From positions 39,591,459 to 39,655,458 of the forward strand of contig OX235265.1 in NCBI GenBank assembly GCA_944472135.2: a DNA stretch of 64,000 nt, in the 5' to 3' direction. This document shows, piece after piece, positions 53,645-64,000 of this stretch. Made by a program: the position numbers and the translations under genes. The notes under the pieces are model-generated. The model was not told where the DNA came from, made no database searches, and saw only the letters and a program-made list of their open reading frames with translations. Numbering within the stretch: the stretch's first letter is position 1; each line of letters opens with the position of its first letter. This stretch comes from Trichobilharzia regenti. Taxonomy: Eukaryota; Platyhelminthes; Trematoda; Strigeidida; Schistosomatidae.

Positions 53645-53830
53645 ATTTTTTTTATTACAGCTTGATTCCACACTGTATTTTTGGTACAAGTATGGAATTT
53701 TCAGCATGTGATATCGGTAGACCAAATTTTGCAGGCCGACCATAGATATCAGGTGTGCGTCGGCGAGGGCTCGAACCTTGGACCATGTGCATGGTCGGCG
53801 AGAGTCCTAACCACTGTGCCACCGACCCAC
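53645..53830 (-). mobile_element. SINE-4 copy (tRNA-derived)
   Basis: Minus strand: GTGGGTCGGTGGCACAGTGG (box A), box B AGGTTCGAGCC, ACACCTGATATCTATGGTCG, GGTCTACCGATATC, GAAAATTCCATACTTG and an A-rich end. It shares its head with SINE-3 but has a different body. It lies 8 bp from the 3' end of a tRNA-Lys-like gene. Confidence 0.78.
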
Positions 53831-53838
53831 AAAGCCGC

Positions 53839-53911
53839 CGCCCGATGGAGGGCTCGAAACCCCGACCCTCAGATTAAAAGTCTGATGCTCTACCGACTGA
53901 GCTAACCGGGC
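53839..53911 (-). tRNA. tRNA-Lys (UUU)-like gene
   Basis: A 73-nt cloverleaf on the minus strand: acceptor GCCCGGT/ATCGGGC (one G-U pair), discriminator G, D arm GCTC-AGTCGGTA-GAGC, anticodon arm TCAGA-CTTTTAA-TCTGA with anticodon TTT. These match metazoan tRNA-Lys. The T arm is irregular: the pair next to the T loop is T-C instead of G-C, which weakens box B. No run of four T follows; a SINE-4 head starts 8 bp downstream. It may be a functional gene or a young pseudogene. Confidence 0.75.
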
Positions 53912-54084
53912 CATAAGATATAAGCGAAGCATAACAGACTCATTTCATACACTAAATACTGAGATGTGCCTATACACTTTCAGATAAGATTTATGAATTT
54001 CATCTTCCTTGAAAATTTTTTGACGCATATTGTTGTGTGAATTTGAGCTGCCATTTTATGATGCTTACATAACTCATCCTGGTC

Positions 54085-54445
54085 ATCGCTTAAGTCATAC
54101 AGGTAGAACTGATTCGTTACTCAGCTTAAATGAAATGAAACAAGATATATCGTGCAACGAAATATGCGGGAAGAAATGGAGATGGATTGGCCATACTCTG
54201 AGGGAACGATCAAGTGACATCACACGCCAGCCCATTGCTTGAGTGGAACCCGAAAGGGAAGCGGCGAGTTGGTCGACAGCGCAAGGGTGACATGGAGGAG
54301 GTCACATGAAGAGGAGATGAAAGCATGTGGGCAAACTTGGAGCCAGGTGAAAATGTTGTCAGAGAACCGAACGCAACGGAGACGCGTGTGGCTGAATTTC
54401 TATGCTCCTCTAGGAATGAAAGGAAATAATGATAATAATAGCTGT
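54085..54445 (+). mobile_element. LINE 3'-end fragment (RTE/SR2-like)
   Basis: The plus frame reads NEMKQDISCNEICGKKWRWIGHTLRE then, shifted, TWRRSHEEEMKACGQTWSQVK, ending AATGATAATAATA. The same family as 44745-45720. Confidence 0.65.
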
Positions 54446-54786
54446 CTGAAATCTCCTGTTATAAACTTAATCACCAACGCATACAAATGCAACCACTGGT
54501 CCATGATTAATAATCTACTCAACAAAATAAAGATTTAAAAATCTCTACTTCACTGTCAATAGCAGTAAACAAAAATAATAACTTGAATTTATTCGAGATA
54601 TTCGTTCTAACCCAATCCATCTAACTATCTATCTTTATTTATTTATTGTCATAATAAAATTATTGAACAATAAATCTTTTATTTTCTTTAATTCTTAAAG
54701 TTGACATTAACAGTCAGATTAAGCAGAGATTGAATAACGACCAAAAGAAAGGTAAATTATGAAAACTAACGTGACTTGACTTATCA

Positions 54787-54788
<2 letters not shown>

Positions 54789-54823
<35 letters not shown>
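54789..54823. repeat. TA microsatellite
   Basis: About 17 TA units in a gene-free stretch. Shorter TA runs lie at 1981-1999, 60244-60258 and 63559-63578; GT at about 41876-41895; TC at about 48033-48056; TCAC at about 44040-44060. Confidence 0.85.
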
Positions 54824-54826
<3 letters not shown>

Positions 54827-55439
54827 CATATATACCCACATACATCTGCGTCATACCTAAAGATGGACGAATGGAATTTCTACGCGCACAAAACAAGAGA
54901 GTAATGACTAATGCACGTCAGTTATTTGACGTCTAAGACAACATAGGAAGAAAAAAGTAGTTAGTTACATTATCACCACATACGATACTTTTACCTGTTG
55001 TACTGTTATTCAGTGTTCAGGTCAAATGTTTGACTAGTTTTCGTATCACTGGTATTTCTAACTTTGATCATTTTTAAACAGTTGTTATCACTGTCTTATA
55101 TCTTATAAACAAAAGCACAGATTTTGCTTATGACAATGTAAAAAAATTCATACACATATACACATACACACAGATACAGACAGACACGTAAATGCATTCA
55201 GTGATGCTTTGATAAATATGAATAAGTCGCTGTTTAAGTCAAAGTTTTTTAAAAACCGTTTTGCGAATGGTGTGCGTGTGTATGTGCGCGCGAGCGCGTA
55301 TATATATCGACTGTGCGGCTAGAGACAATTGATAGGAAGCCCTGGACACAAGTTTTGTGCCTATTAGTAATTGATAGAACGGAACATCTACTGTGGAAAA
55401 CACCCTCAAAATTAAGTATTCCAAAAAAATTCTTTACAC

Positions 55440-57400
55440 AATGAAATACAAAGTTAATGAGAATTCCATATTAGTTTGTTTATTAGATGTATCACACAGT
55501 CAGAGAAACAGTATTAGTGTTTACTGGATCACGAGGTTTCGAACAAAATTTATTGTTCATAATCATGCCATCAATTATAATCACACGACTTTGAAACTTG
55601 AGTTTTATAGTTTTCTTTGTCTTCTCCCATTTGTCGTCGTTGGGGTATTAGAATTTTCCAGATATCTGGCTGGACAGGTGTTGAATCATTCCTATTACAT
55701 GTATTTGCAGTTGATTACATAAACAAAGCTTCCGTTATCAATCCCTATGACATTAGATTTTAAAACTGTCATCCTATCCCATCATATTGTATGGTTGTGT
55801 GTAACTGCATGCAGTACTGTAGCTGATCTATTCTCTAGATTTCTTATCTTATTTGCGTCAAACAATCTAGGTTTAACTAGGTTTTTATATTCGGTTAGTC
55901 TGGCTGTCCCTGTTCTGCTAGTTTGACCTGTGTATTTGACCTGACAATCATTGTAGTCAGGGTATTAGATAAACTAAATTGTTTTGTTTTAAGGGCTCCA
56001 CAGGATCCTTTAACCTACAAAGCTTATTTATGATTGAATTTGTGGGTTTGAATGCCAACCACTTTTATTCCTGCCTTGTTAATAATTTTGCATCAGGTTT
56101 CCGAGGTTCCTTCCTTTTATGGGATTACTACTGATGATTTAGTTTCCTTATTGTTGGTGTCGTCTTGTGCACATTTGACATACATGTCGTCATTAATATT
56201 ATTATTATCACTACTATCATTATTTATTTTATTTTTACATTTCCTTACATATTTCCTGACTAATTTATCCGGGTATTTATTAAGTTTCAAGGCTTCTTTT
56301 ATGTTTAGAGGATACCTACACATTCAAACAGATATTTGGACTTCCGATCATCCCATCCTATGTCAGTAAAAATAGGATTAATGAAATGTTTAAATGACAG
56401 AGCACAAAAACTAAGCAGTACCAAGGAAAATGTAAGACAGGAAGTGACACATATTAGAGAAGCCTTGAAACTTAATAATTACCCTGATAAATTAATCAAG
56501 AAATACGTAGGTCAATGTAAAGGTAAAATAAATAATGATAGTAGTGATAGCGATAATAATAATAATGATAACAATAATAATGATAATAATAGTTATAATA
56601 ATGAAAATATTATTAGCAATCCAAGAATAAAAGTGACATTCAAACTCACAAACTCAGAAACAAACCATATCGGTTATTTTATTATTATTTTATTTTTGAT
56701 CACATCTTGATTCCACACAAGTATGGAATTTTCAGCATGGATATCGGTAGACCAAATTTTGCAGGCCGACCATAGATATCAGGTGTGCGGCGGTGGGGGG
56801 TCAAACCTCGGACCATGTGCATGGTCGGCGAGAGTCCTAACCACTGTGCCAACGACGCACAGGATCCTTTAAGCTCATTAGCAAAACAGTGTAGTTTATC
56901 TAATACCCCGCAATGATTGTTAGGTCAAATACATAGATGAAAACAATTAGTCAGACTGTCAGACTTGTGGAGTACGAAAGCCTAGTTAAACCTAGATTGT
57001 TTGACGCAAATAAGATAAGAAATCTAGAGAATAGATCAGCTACAGTACTGCATGCAGTTACACACAACCATACAATATGATGGGATAGGATGACAGTTTT
57101 AAAATCTAATGTCATAGGGATTGATAACGGAAGCTTTGTTCATGTAATCAACTGCAAATACATGTAATAGGAATGATTCAACACCTGTCCAGCCAGATAT
57201 CTGGAAAATTCTAATACCCCAACGACGACAAATGGGAGAAGACAAAGAAAACTATAAAACTCAAGTTTCAAAGTCGTGGGATTATAATTGATGGCATGAT
57301 TATGAACAATAAATTTTGTTCGAAACCTCGTGATCCAGTAAACAATAATACTGTTTCTCTGACTGTGTGATACATCTAATAAACAAACTAATATGGATTT
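55440..57400. mobile_element. Penelope-like element palindrome (two inverted arms)
   Basis: The left arm (55466-56330, minus coding) and right arm (56331-57395, plus coding) mirror each other. Both encode EALKLN.YPDKL..KYV near the centre, and both carry a near-identical 90-residue frame at 55466-55722 and 57140-57400. The arms meet at about 56,330 inside a VYRKPTH...SSHPMS-type RT segment. A SINE-4 (56690-56865) interrupts the right arm only. Arms look well above 90% identical outside the SINE. Confidence 0.75.
56690..56865 (-). mobile_element. SINE-4 copy inside the Penelope palindrome
   Basis: The same order as 53645-53830. It is present only in the right arm of the palindrome, so it arrived after the inverted arms formed. 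Confidence 0.75.
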
Positions 57401-58194
57401 ACTTACTACCACAGTGCCCGAGTTTTACACGTGTATTAATAAAGTTAATGAGAGTCCTATAAACTAGTCTTATGAATGTAATAAATATATTACCGTAGAT
57501 GAAGTTACGGCTGTCAGGACAGTTTTTCTCTCTCCTTACCTTGATTGCCATTTTCAGAGCTTTCTTTATCAGTTTATGCATTGTATTGCTCATACGAATG
57601 TTTGGGATATAAAAGCTTAGTTAAGTGTCATGAAAGTTATATTAGAGCACTGGGGAATTCACTCTGTTCCACAACATGAATTGAGGACTCAAAACAAAAC
57701 TTTTAATTTATGACATCTCTTGAATAAATTATTGCATACTTGTTCATATGACATTTAAGAGTATTCATAGTATGACTCTATTATACCATTGATTAATATA
57801 AGTTACTGGACAACATTCATTTAAATCAGTAATGCATACTGGTTAGACAGTTGTCGTCCAAACACAGTACATCGCCTTTTTGTAAATTTACCACTGAAGG
57901 TTTATCGAAGCTTGAAGAAGATGAAATATCCATGATTAGATATTGAATCCCCGAAAAGTTCAAACAAATCCTCTTTCTTATTTCAAACCTAGGATAGCTA
58001 ATTTAATACTTGTTGATACTTTCAGCAGCTAACTTTTTTTGTAGAAATTTATTTCAAATAGGGATTAAATATTTCATTTATTGAAATTCAGATACATTGA
58101 AAGAAGAATTTTTAAATGATACCTGGTAGATTAATAAATATTTTCACCTAATCCGAAATATTCAGCATTTAGATTGACATCTCATTTTTTTTCT

Positions 58195-58390
58195 ATCCTT
58201 GAAATCCCAGTGGAACATTTGGCTTCAAGGTTTAACGTTTCATTAGGAGTGGTGTTGTCCTTTACAGGCTGAGGTTGTTAACCTCACACCTAACCTTCCT
58301 TCTTTTCTAGATTTACTACAGGCTGTTAAACTAGGGGAGGTTTAACAGTCTACTGTCCCAGAAAAGAACTCGAACCTCTCAGTACCTGGT
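58195..58390 (-). mobile_element. SINE-3 body, diverged
   Basis: Minus order: CCAGTGGAACATTTGGCTTC, TTTACAGGCTGAGGTTGTTAA, then a degraded head. Confidence 0.6.
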
Positions 58391-58408
58391 AAGTATTCTA
58401 CTTTTTAA

Positions 58409-58830
58409 GAATTAGTTTGTAGGGATTGTGTTTATTTCAGGTTAGACTATGGATTAATATCAATTAGAGAACTGTTGAAAACCAGGGAGTACTAGACAGC
58501 TGTTTCCTCCGTCCTAGTTTGGGATTCATCACCAGTACACACCCACCACCACGGTTCGAACTCCAAACCTTCCGGTTACAAGGCAACCTCGTAGACGATT
58601 CAGCCGCTGGGACTAGATCCACTGGCCAGCCTATGATTTTTAACTTCTACCAGTTCACGATTTTAGCGCGACTGGCACCAGTCGGTGTCATAGGTGAGAA
58701 ATCCATCTTCACACTTGACTGGATGGATGTCACTGGTCACCACTTCTCACTAGAACTCATTCCAGGCAACTTCTTCCTTTAGTAAGTCACTAGTGAGCAT
58801 CAGATTAATTTTGAAGAATTAGTTTGTAAG
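58409..58830 (-). mobile_element. SINE-1 full copy with tail repeated beyond its 5' end
   Basis: A complete minus copy. AAGAATTAGTTTGTA occurs at its 3' tail (about 58408) and again just beyond its 5' end (about 58816), the head-to-tail junction also seen at 11704-11765 and 60476-60530. Confidence 0.7.
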
Positions 58831-60261
58831 AATTGTAGTCTACTGTTAAGCCACAGACTCACAACCATCTCAATTAGCTATCCCAATTTGAGTTCTTATA
58901 AAGAAAGCTCTCGAAATTTGTTTTACGCACAGTGTCCGCTTTAAGTGTGAAACGTCATTACAAATCAATACACTATTAGCGACATTTCACACTAAATTGA
59001 TAAACAAGTCAGTGATTGATACGGTGCATTCTCAATTACTAGTTTAAGTAATATAGTTTCAATTATCCAATTTCCATTCGCTTTTAACTTTGTTACAACG
59101 TGGAAATTATGGTTCAACTTATCATCTATTCTTTCAGCATTATAAATACTCTCAGTAGCATGACCATCGGTCAGTTTGCCTATCCATTTGGAGATTGTGC
59201 TTAGATTAGTTCATGTTTACTCAATAAGCTTATCTGGGATAGCTGTCTTTAATGTTTTGTCTCAGAGAGCTGCTTTTAAGGCTTTGTGAAGTTTCAAGAA
59301 CTCATTCATACTTTAGTCACAGTTGGAGTTATCAAGTCAAATCAGTATCTAGTACTTGTGTAACTGTAACAATTTTGAATATATGAGAACAAGGAAAATA
59401 TGTAAAAACATGGTCTTTTACTAAAGTATATCATTTAAAAGTTAATTGATATAGCGGAACTATCATACAGTTACTTGCGTAGAATTAAAAACATTTAGAT
59501 TTCATTATTACCAAGCAACCTTCAAGCTATTAACCGTGAGTGAAGTGACTAACATTCTTTGAATCAAGCCATAAATCGCAGTTAGGTATTGATGCCAATA
59601 TCTGAAGTGGTCCACACTGCTGCACTTACTGTCCATTGTATACAAACTTTGTTAACTTTCCGAATTAACCAATTAGTATTCAACCACAAATTATTTAAGG
59701 TCCCTCTGAAAATCCTCTCTGTGAATACACCTTAGTACATACAAAGAAGTATGAATTTCTTGCATATTTAGCTATCTGATTCAACCAAAAGATTTTCTGA
59801 TGTGATTTAGTATTGTTGACTTCATCATTAACGTACTGAGTGCAATATAATCATGAAAAAGTTCTTTCTTTAGCAAACTGTATGTCCGTTTTTGGTAAAG
59901 ATCTTATATTATGTGTGATCCAAAAACGTTATTTCACTACTGTACATGTTTTCACATGAAAATAAGGATAAAAATTCATGATACAGAAGCCTTGAAACAT
60001 TTAAGCCTTTTAGTAGTAGATTGTTAGAGACAACCGATAGGTAAGCATCAGGAAACCTACTTTCTAGTCAGCTGACTCCAAATATTCAGCATCAGTTCAC
60101 GACGCACCATGATAACAACTCTTTTAGCTTGGTGACCTCGTCATAAACATGAGTAAGAGAGTTCAATTAGCACGATAGGCTAAACAATTTAAAATGCATA
60201 ATACCAAGTGCAGACTTTTATAAGCTGGGTTAATGTACAAATTATATATATATATATACTT

Positions 60262-60920
60262 TACTAGTTGATCACGATTGATATCAGTTAGAGAACCATT
60301 GAAAACCAGGGAGTACTGGACAGCTGGTTCCTCAGTCCTAGTTTGGGAATCATCGGCAGTACGCACCCACTAGGATTCGAACCCAGGACCTTCCGGTTAC
60401 AAGGTAAGCTCGTATACCATTCAGACACTGGAACCCGACTCAATGGCCAATGCATGAATTCTAACTTCTACCAAAGAAACATAACTAACCCTTAAAAACC
60501 AAACTGTAGAAGGTTAATCTGATTCTCACTAGTGACTCGCTACATGATGGAGCTTCCTGGGGTTCTAGTGAGAAGTCGTGACCATTGAGGCCTAATTAGA
60601 TGTCACATGTGTGGATGGATGTCCCACCAACAACAATGGTTGGGGTCACGCTAAATCACAAATTAGTAGAAGTTAGAATTCATGAGCCATTGAGTCGGGT
60701 CCCAGTGGCTGAATGGTATACGAGCTTACCTTATAACCGGAAGGTCCTGGGTTCGAATCCCAGTGGGCACGTACTGCCGATGATTCTCAAACTAGGACGG
60801 AGGAAGCAGCTGTCCAGTACTCCCTGCTTGTTTCCAATGGTTCTCTAACTGATATCAATCCGTGATCAAATAGTAAAAAACATAACTAACCCTTACAAAC
60901 CAAACTATAGAAAAAAATAC
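60262..60920. mobile_element. SINE-1 foldback dimer (minus part about 60262-60475, plus full copy about 60476-60920)
   Basis: A minus 3' part with box B complement, then a tail-to-head junction (CTAACCCTTAAAAACC followed by GGTTAATCTGATTCTC), then a complete plus copy. ATATACTT flanks both sides, but the left one lies in a TA run, so the duplication is weak evidence. Confidence 0.7.
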
Positions 60921-61334
60921 ATATACTTGTTGATGATACTATCCAGCATAACCAAGGATTGACAGGGCGCTTTTGATGCAAAAGACGACGACTGATAGTG
61001 AAATAAGAAATTAAGTGGCCAGAGGATTCGAACTGACTAGCTCATCAGTATCGTATCAGAGCTTTGTTGATTCTGCTACGAGAACTATCTGCTAACTAGC
61101 TGAGCATAACACTAAAATCATAACCCATTACATCAGTTACAGTCTATCAATTTCGGGGTTATTCCAGTTAATCTCACCAACAGTCAGCAACTTGTTCCCC
61201 TTTTTTCCAATTCAGCACAATCAAAACTAACAGAAGAAAGCCTTGATGGTGGAAGTTATTAAACATACAGCTGCATATAACACACTCACACGACAGGTGG
61301 ATGGATATGCTGTGTAATGATTGTAGGGGAAATA

Positions 61335-61435
61335 CAAGTTGGTTGTCGGCTGGGTCTCGTAACTCAACTGATAGCTGACTGGATTAAGTAACGCGGAATT
61401 GTCTAGTTCGAGTCTTACAGCAACACACGTTTTCA
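61335..61435 (+). other. Degenerate tRNA-like sequence
   Basis: TCTCGTAACTCAACTGATAG (box-A-like) and CTAGTTCGAGTCTTAC (box-B-like) are spaced as in a tRNA, but stems do not pair well. Probably a tRNA-derived repeat fragment. Confidence 0.35.
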
Positions 61436-61599
61436 TTTCACTCTGATCACCACCTGTTACACAAACATATACTTCTCCAAAGATTCTAATACGTATTTTT
61501 ATAGTTAAAACATTAATATAAAATTATTTATGTCGTCGTCCAAAACGTAAACAATTTTAAATAACTGGAGCAATTAAGATTCTTATATAATCTTTGGCG

Positions 61600-62035
61600 A
61601 CGGTGGCGCTGAGGTTAGGACGCTCGCCGACCACGCACATTTACTTTTTTATTTTTATTTATTTTTTGATTACAGCTTGATTCCACACTGTATTTTTGAT
61701 ACAAGTATGGAATTTTCAGCGTGGATATCGGTAGCCCAAAATCCGCAGGCCGACCATAGATATCGGGTGTGCGTTGGGAGGGGATCGAACCTCGGACCAT
61801 GTGCATGGTCGGCGAGAGTCCTAACCACTGTGCCACGGACGCACATGGTCCGGGATTCGATCCCCGGCCACCAACGCACTCCTTTACCTCGCTAAACCCG
61901 AAATAATGTTGGTAGAGAGGAAAGGTTGGGCATGGGGCTAGCAACCCCATCCTGTAAAAATAAATACTGCCACAGAAACTTCAGGCTATTAACTAGAGGC
62001 CCTATGTTCCACTGGAAACGTGAAGGAAAAATTAA
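61600..62035 (+). mobile_element. SINE-3 copy interrupted by an inverted SINE-4
   Basis: The head (GGTGGCGCTGAGGTTAGGAC, 61602-61640) and the rest (box B GGGATTCGATCCCC onward, 61852-62035) are separated by SINE-4. ACGCACAT occurs on each side as the target duplication. Confidence 0.78.
61641..61848 (-). mobile_element. SINE-4 copy inserted into SINE-3
   Basis: A complete head and body with an A/T-rich tail (TTTTTTATTTTTATTT on the plus strand) facing left, flanked by ACGCACAT. Confidence 0.8.
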
Positions 62036-62389
62036 AAAAAACGTAATTTTTGATCTTTATTGTTTTAAATTTCGGGATCACTTATTTCAAAGGTTACCAC
62101 TGAAGTAACGGAGAAGTATGATGTCACACACTGGTTAGCTGGTTTCATTATCTATACTAAAGAGATTTTGTGACCTGTATTATTAACTGTGTTCAGCCTT
62201 TCTAGCTGACTAGTTGTAATAAATTTGAATAAGGCATTAAGAAGACAAATTTCGCGAAATGATATCATTTCGTAGTTTCTTTACAACCGCTTTACAACTA
62301 ACATGGTTAACAATGATAAAATAAAGTTCATGAAAATTACTCAGTTAAATAAAAACAAAAGTACATACTAATGACCAATCATATTTAGA

Positions 62390-62750
62390 TAGGTCATGTA
62401 GTCCAGGGTAGGCGAAGATTGAAGTCTATTGATTTTTGTACACACAGTTTAGGCTGTATGTGATTAATCCAAAGTGCTTCCATCACCTTAAATAACCAGC
62501 CTTGAATTAGAGTTATGTGAAATAACTGTGAAACAGTCATTAATATTTATTTTGTGACCAGACATTAATAAGTGTTTTGCAATGGATGATGCTGGATTTC
62601 CATTCAGATTAATCGCGTTATCAAAGGGACTAATTGTTTTAATAGTTGTAATAAAATGAATCTTAGTTGAAAAGATCATTATACCCAAAGATAGATAGGG
62701 AGTTAACAGAAGATATTCAGATTGTTTCGTGTACACCCTTATTCATGACT
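62390..62750 (-). mobile_element. Penelope-like element, endonuclease tail fragment
   Basis: The minus frame contains ASSIAKHLLMSGHKIN, and after a one-base shift VMEALWINHIQPKLCVQK and LRLPW, the usual end of the GIY-YIG domain. Fragmentary and frameshifted. Confidence 0.6.
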
Positions 62751-63164
62751 GGTAATTCTGTGCAGATATTTGGACTTCTATGTTCACTAAATGTCAATAT
62801 GCAGAGATGTAGACGTGTATTCAGGGACGCATAAGTATCGTCTTTTGTAAAAATCTTAATGGTGCCGCTGATGGTAACCAGATGGCGCATAAAAAACCAG
62901 TAAGCTTTAAATACGAGTATTTTAAAATAATAATAATTAACAGACTGTAAGGTTCAGTAGTAGTGAAAAACAAAAACTACCTGAAGAATCAAACGAAAAT
63001 TTCAGAAAAACATTTGATTCAGTATTGCTCTACTAACTAGTGACTAGAGTTTATTAAGAACATTTTTATTAAGAGGTAGTAATTAAAATATGAATTTCAC
63101 CGAGGAATAATCGTCTCAGCTAAATTTACCTCTAAAACAGCCGGTGATTCAGGAGCAGAATGCT

Positions 63165-64000
63165 TGCCAACCATGTGTGTGATCAGGTTGACGCACTCCC
63201 TAACTTCGCTTAGTCGGCAGTAAGCCCGGTAAAGAGAAAAGATTGGATTACAGAATTTCATCATGAGCTGACATTGGTTAGAGAACCATTAGAAAACTTT
63301 CAGGGAGTACTGGACAGCTGTTCCCATCGTCCTAGTTTGGGACTCTTCATCAGTACGCACCCACTGGGGCTCGAACCCAGGGCCTTCTGGTCCATTTGTA
63401 AATGTCTACTATTCTTTGAACAAAAATGCTCCATAAGAGTGGCTTCTTTAAAATGTTAATCTCCTGAAAAATAAAGGCTTGTAAGCGAGCTACACTACAC
63501 AGGCTATGCAAATATATGATATCAAATTAATAATTCATTTTCATAGCTGTACAATCCTGTATATATATATATATATACATGAATTACAATAAATAGTAAC
63601 AACCAGTTTTTTTGTGTGTTAGAGTTTGACAGTGAGCGGAATGGTCAGAAGTTGGAATTCATGGGTTGGACATTGGATTGGGTCCCAGTGGCTTAATGGT
63701 CTACGAACTTACCTTGCAACTAGAAGGTCCTGGGTTCAAATCCCGGTGGGTGCATACTCATGAAGAGTCCCAAACTAGGACGGTGGAAACGGCTGTCCAG
63801 TATTCTGTGATGGTTTTTCAATGGTTCTCTAACCAATGTCAGGTCATGATGAAATCCTGTAACCAATCAAATCCCTACAAACCAACACTTGAATAGAGAA
63901 AGGATTGGACTTATGGCTAGCAAACCCAGCCCGTAAAAAGAGACATCACAGCTAGTGAAACTCCAAGGCTCAAAATGAAATCCCAATGGCCCATTGGAAA
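63165..64000 (+). mobile_element. SINE-3 copy split by a SINE-1 foldback dimer, cut by window end
   Basis: 63165-63247 carries TTGACGCACTCCCTAAC and the GGTAAAGAG region; the body resumes at 63895 with GGATTGGACTTATGGCTAGC and runs off the window at GGCCCATTGGAAA. Confidence 0.65.
63248..63894. mobile_element. SINE-1 foldback dimer nested in SINE-3, 15-bp target duplication
   Basis: A minus part (63248-about 63400), an about 200-bp spacer with a TA microsatellite, then a plus copy (about 63605-63894). AGAGAAAAGATTGGA (63233-63247) and AGAGAAAGGATTGGA (63895-63909) flank it, and both belong to the interrupted SINE-3 body. Confidence 0.75.

Larger units (their letters stand above)
36300..64000. 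other. Right half, upstream of the protocadherin ATG: repeat-dominated DNA
   Basis: No host protein gene recognised. Besides the elements listed separately, nothing was identified in 36300-36845, 37755-38145, 38455-38995, 39695-40210, 40345-41100, 42425-43080, 43630-44740, 47605-48635, 48990-49755, 52405-52765, 53065-53640, 54450-55435, 60925-61330, 62040-62385 and 62755-63160. If the protocadherin has non-coding first exons, they would be here. Confidence 0.5.

Noticed and set aside
55500..55600. Hammerhead in the Penelope-like copies (GAAC/GTTC stem then GAAA on the minus strand; also near 26420 and 31990)
   Set aside because: The stem shows a compensating change (GAGT/GCTC at 26420), but the preceding core reads ATTATGA, not CUGANGA, in all three copies, so I did not call a ribozyme.
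55393..55722. 109-codon frame with hydrophobic segment as a host gene
   Set aside because: The same peptide is encoded in the opposite arm of the Penelope palindrome and in decayed form at 31978; it is repeat-derived.
61020..61100. Possible tRNA next to GATTCGAACTGACTAGC
   Set aside because: Box-B-like complement is present, but acceptor and anticodon stems do not form.
1..64000. CRISPR array, operons, rRNA genes, spliced-leader gene
   Set aside because: None seen. Direct repeats here are dispersed retroelements or microsatellites, and the sequence is eukaryotic.

Overview
This window is eukaryotic, AT-rich, intron-bearing DNA. It is best explained as a blood-fluke genome (genus Schistosoma). 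The evidence is an abundant tRNA-derived short repeat carrying a hammerhead-like core (the SMalpha type of schistosome repeat), many Penelope-like element fragments, RTE-like LINE tails, and a Ty3/gypsy retrotransposon, all packed around and inside a multi-exon gene with huge introns. The species cannot be fixed by eye.

Only one host protein-coding gene is evident: a protocadherin on the minus strand, read right to left. Four exons can be delimited with GT/AG boundaries and compatible phases: 36073-35765 (signal peptide and start of EC1), 20270-18972, 15228-14605 and 9751-8521 (EC5/6/7, transmembrane helix, start of the cytoplasmic tail). They encode about 1154 residues with six DxND-type calcium motifs and one transmembrane segment. 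The last exon seen ends in phase 1 at a donor site, so the rest of the cytoplasmic tail lies farther left and was not found. Introns are 15.5, 3.7 and 4.9 kb.

Intron 1 contains the best-preserved mobile DNA. A complete Ty3/gypsy element (21579-26124) has two 352-bp LTRs differing at a single base and one uninterrupted gag-pol frame with every catalytic residue in place. About 430 bp downstream lies a 1.07-kb miniature relative (26554-27627). It has 326-bp LTRs that look identical and a short open frame fusing the Gag start directly to the integrase C-terminal (GPY/F) end, so it is a TRIM-like non-autonomous derivative. It interrupts an old Penelope-like copy.

The right half (36-64 kb), upstream of the protocadherin start codon, shows no convincing host protein gene. 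It holds Penelope-like copies (one a 2-kb palindrome), RTE-like LINE tails, nested tRNA-derived SINEs, one tRNA-Lys(UUU)-like gene abutting a SINE, and microsatellites.

The observation most worth following is the architecture of the hammerhead-bearing repeats. They occur as monomers, with head-to-tail junctions, and as inverted 'foldback' dimers. At least two foldback dimers are flanked by target-site duplications (11 and 15 bp) that enclose the whole dimer, so the inverted structure appears to have inserted as one unit. A second hammerhead-like family also occurs as a foldback with a tRNA-like centre. All repeat-family statements rest on reading by eye; no database search was possible.
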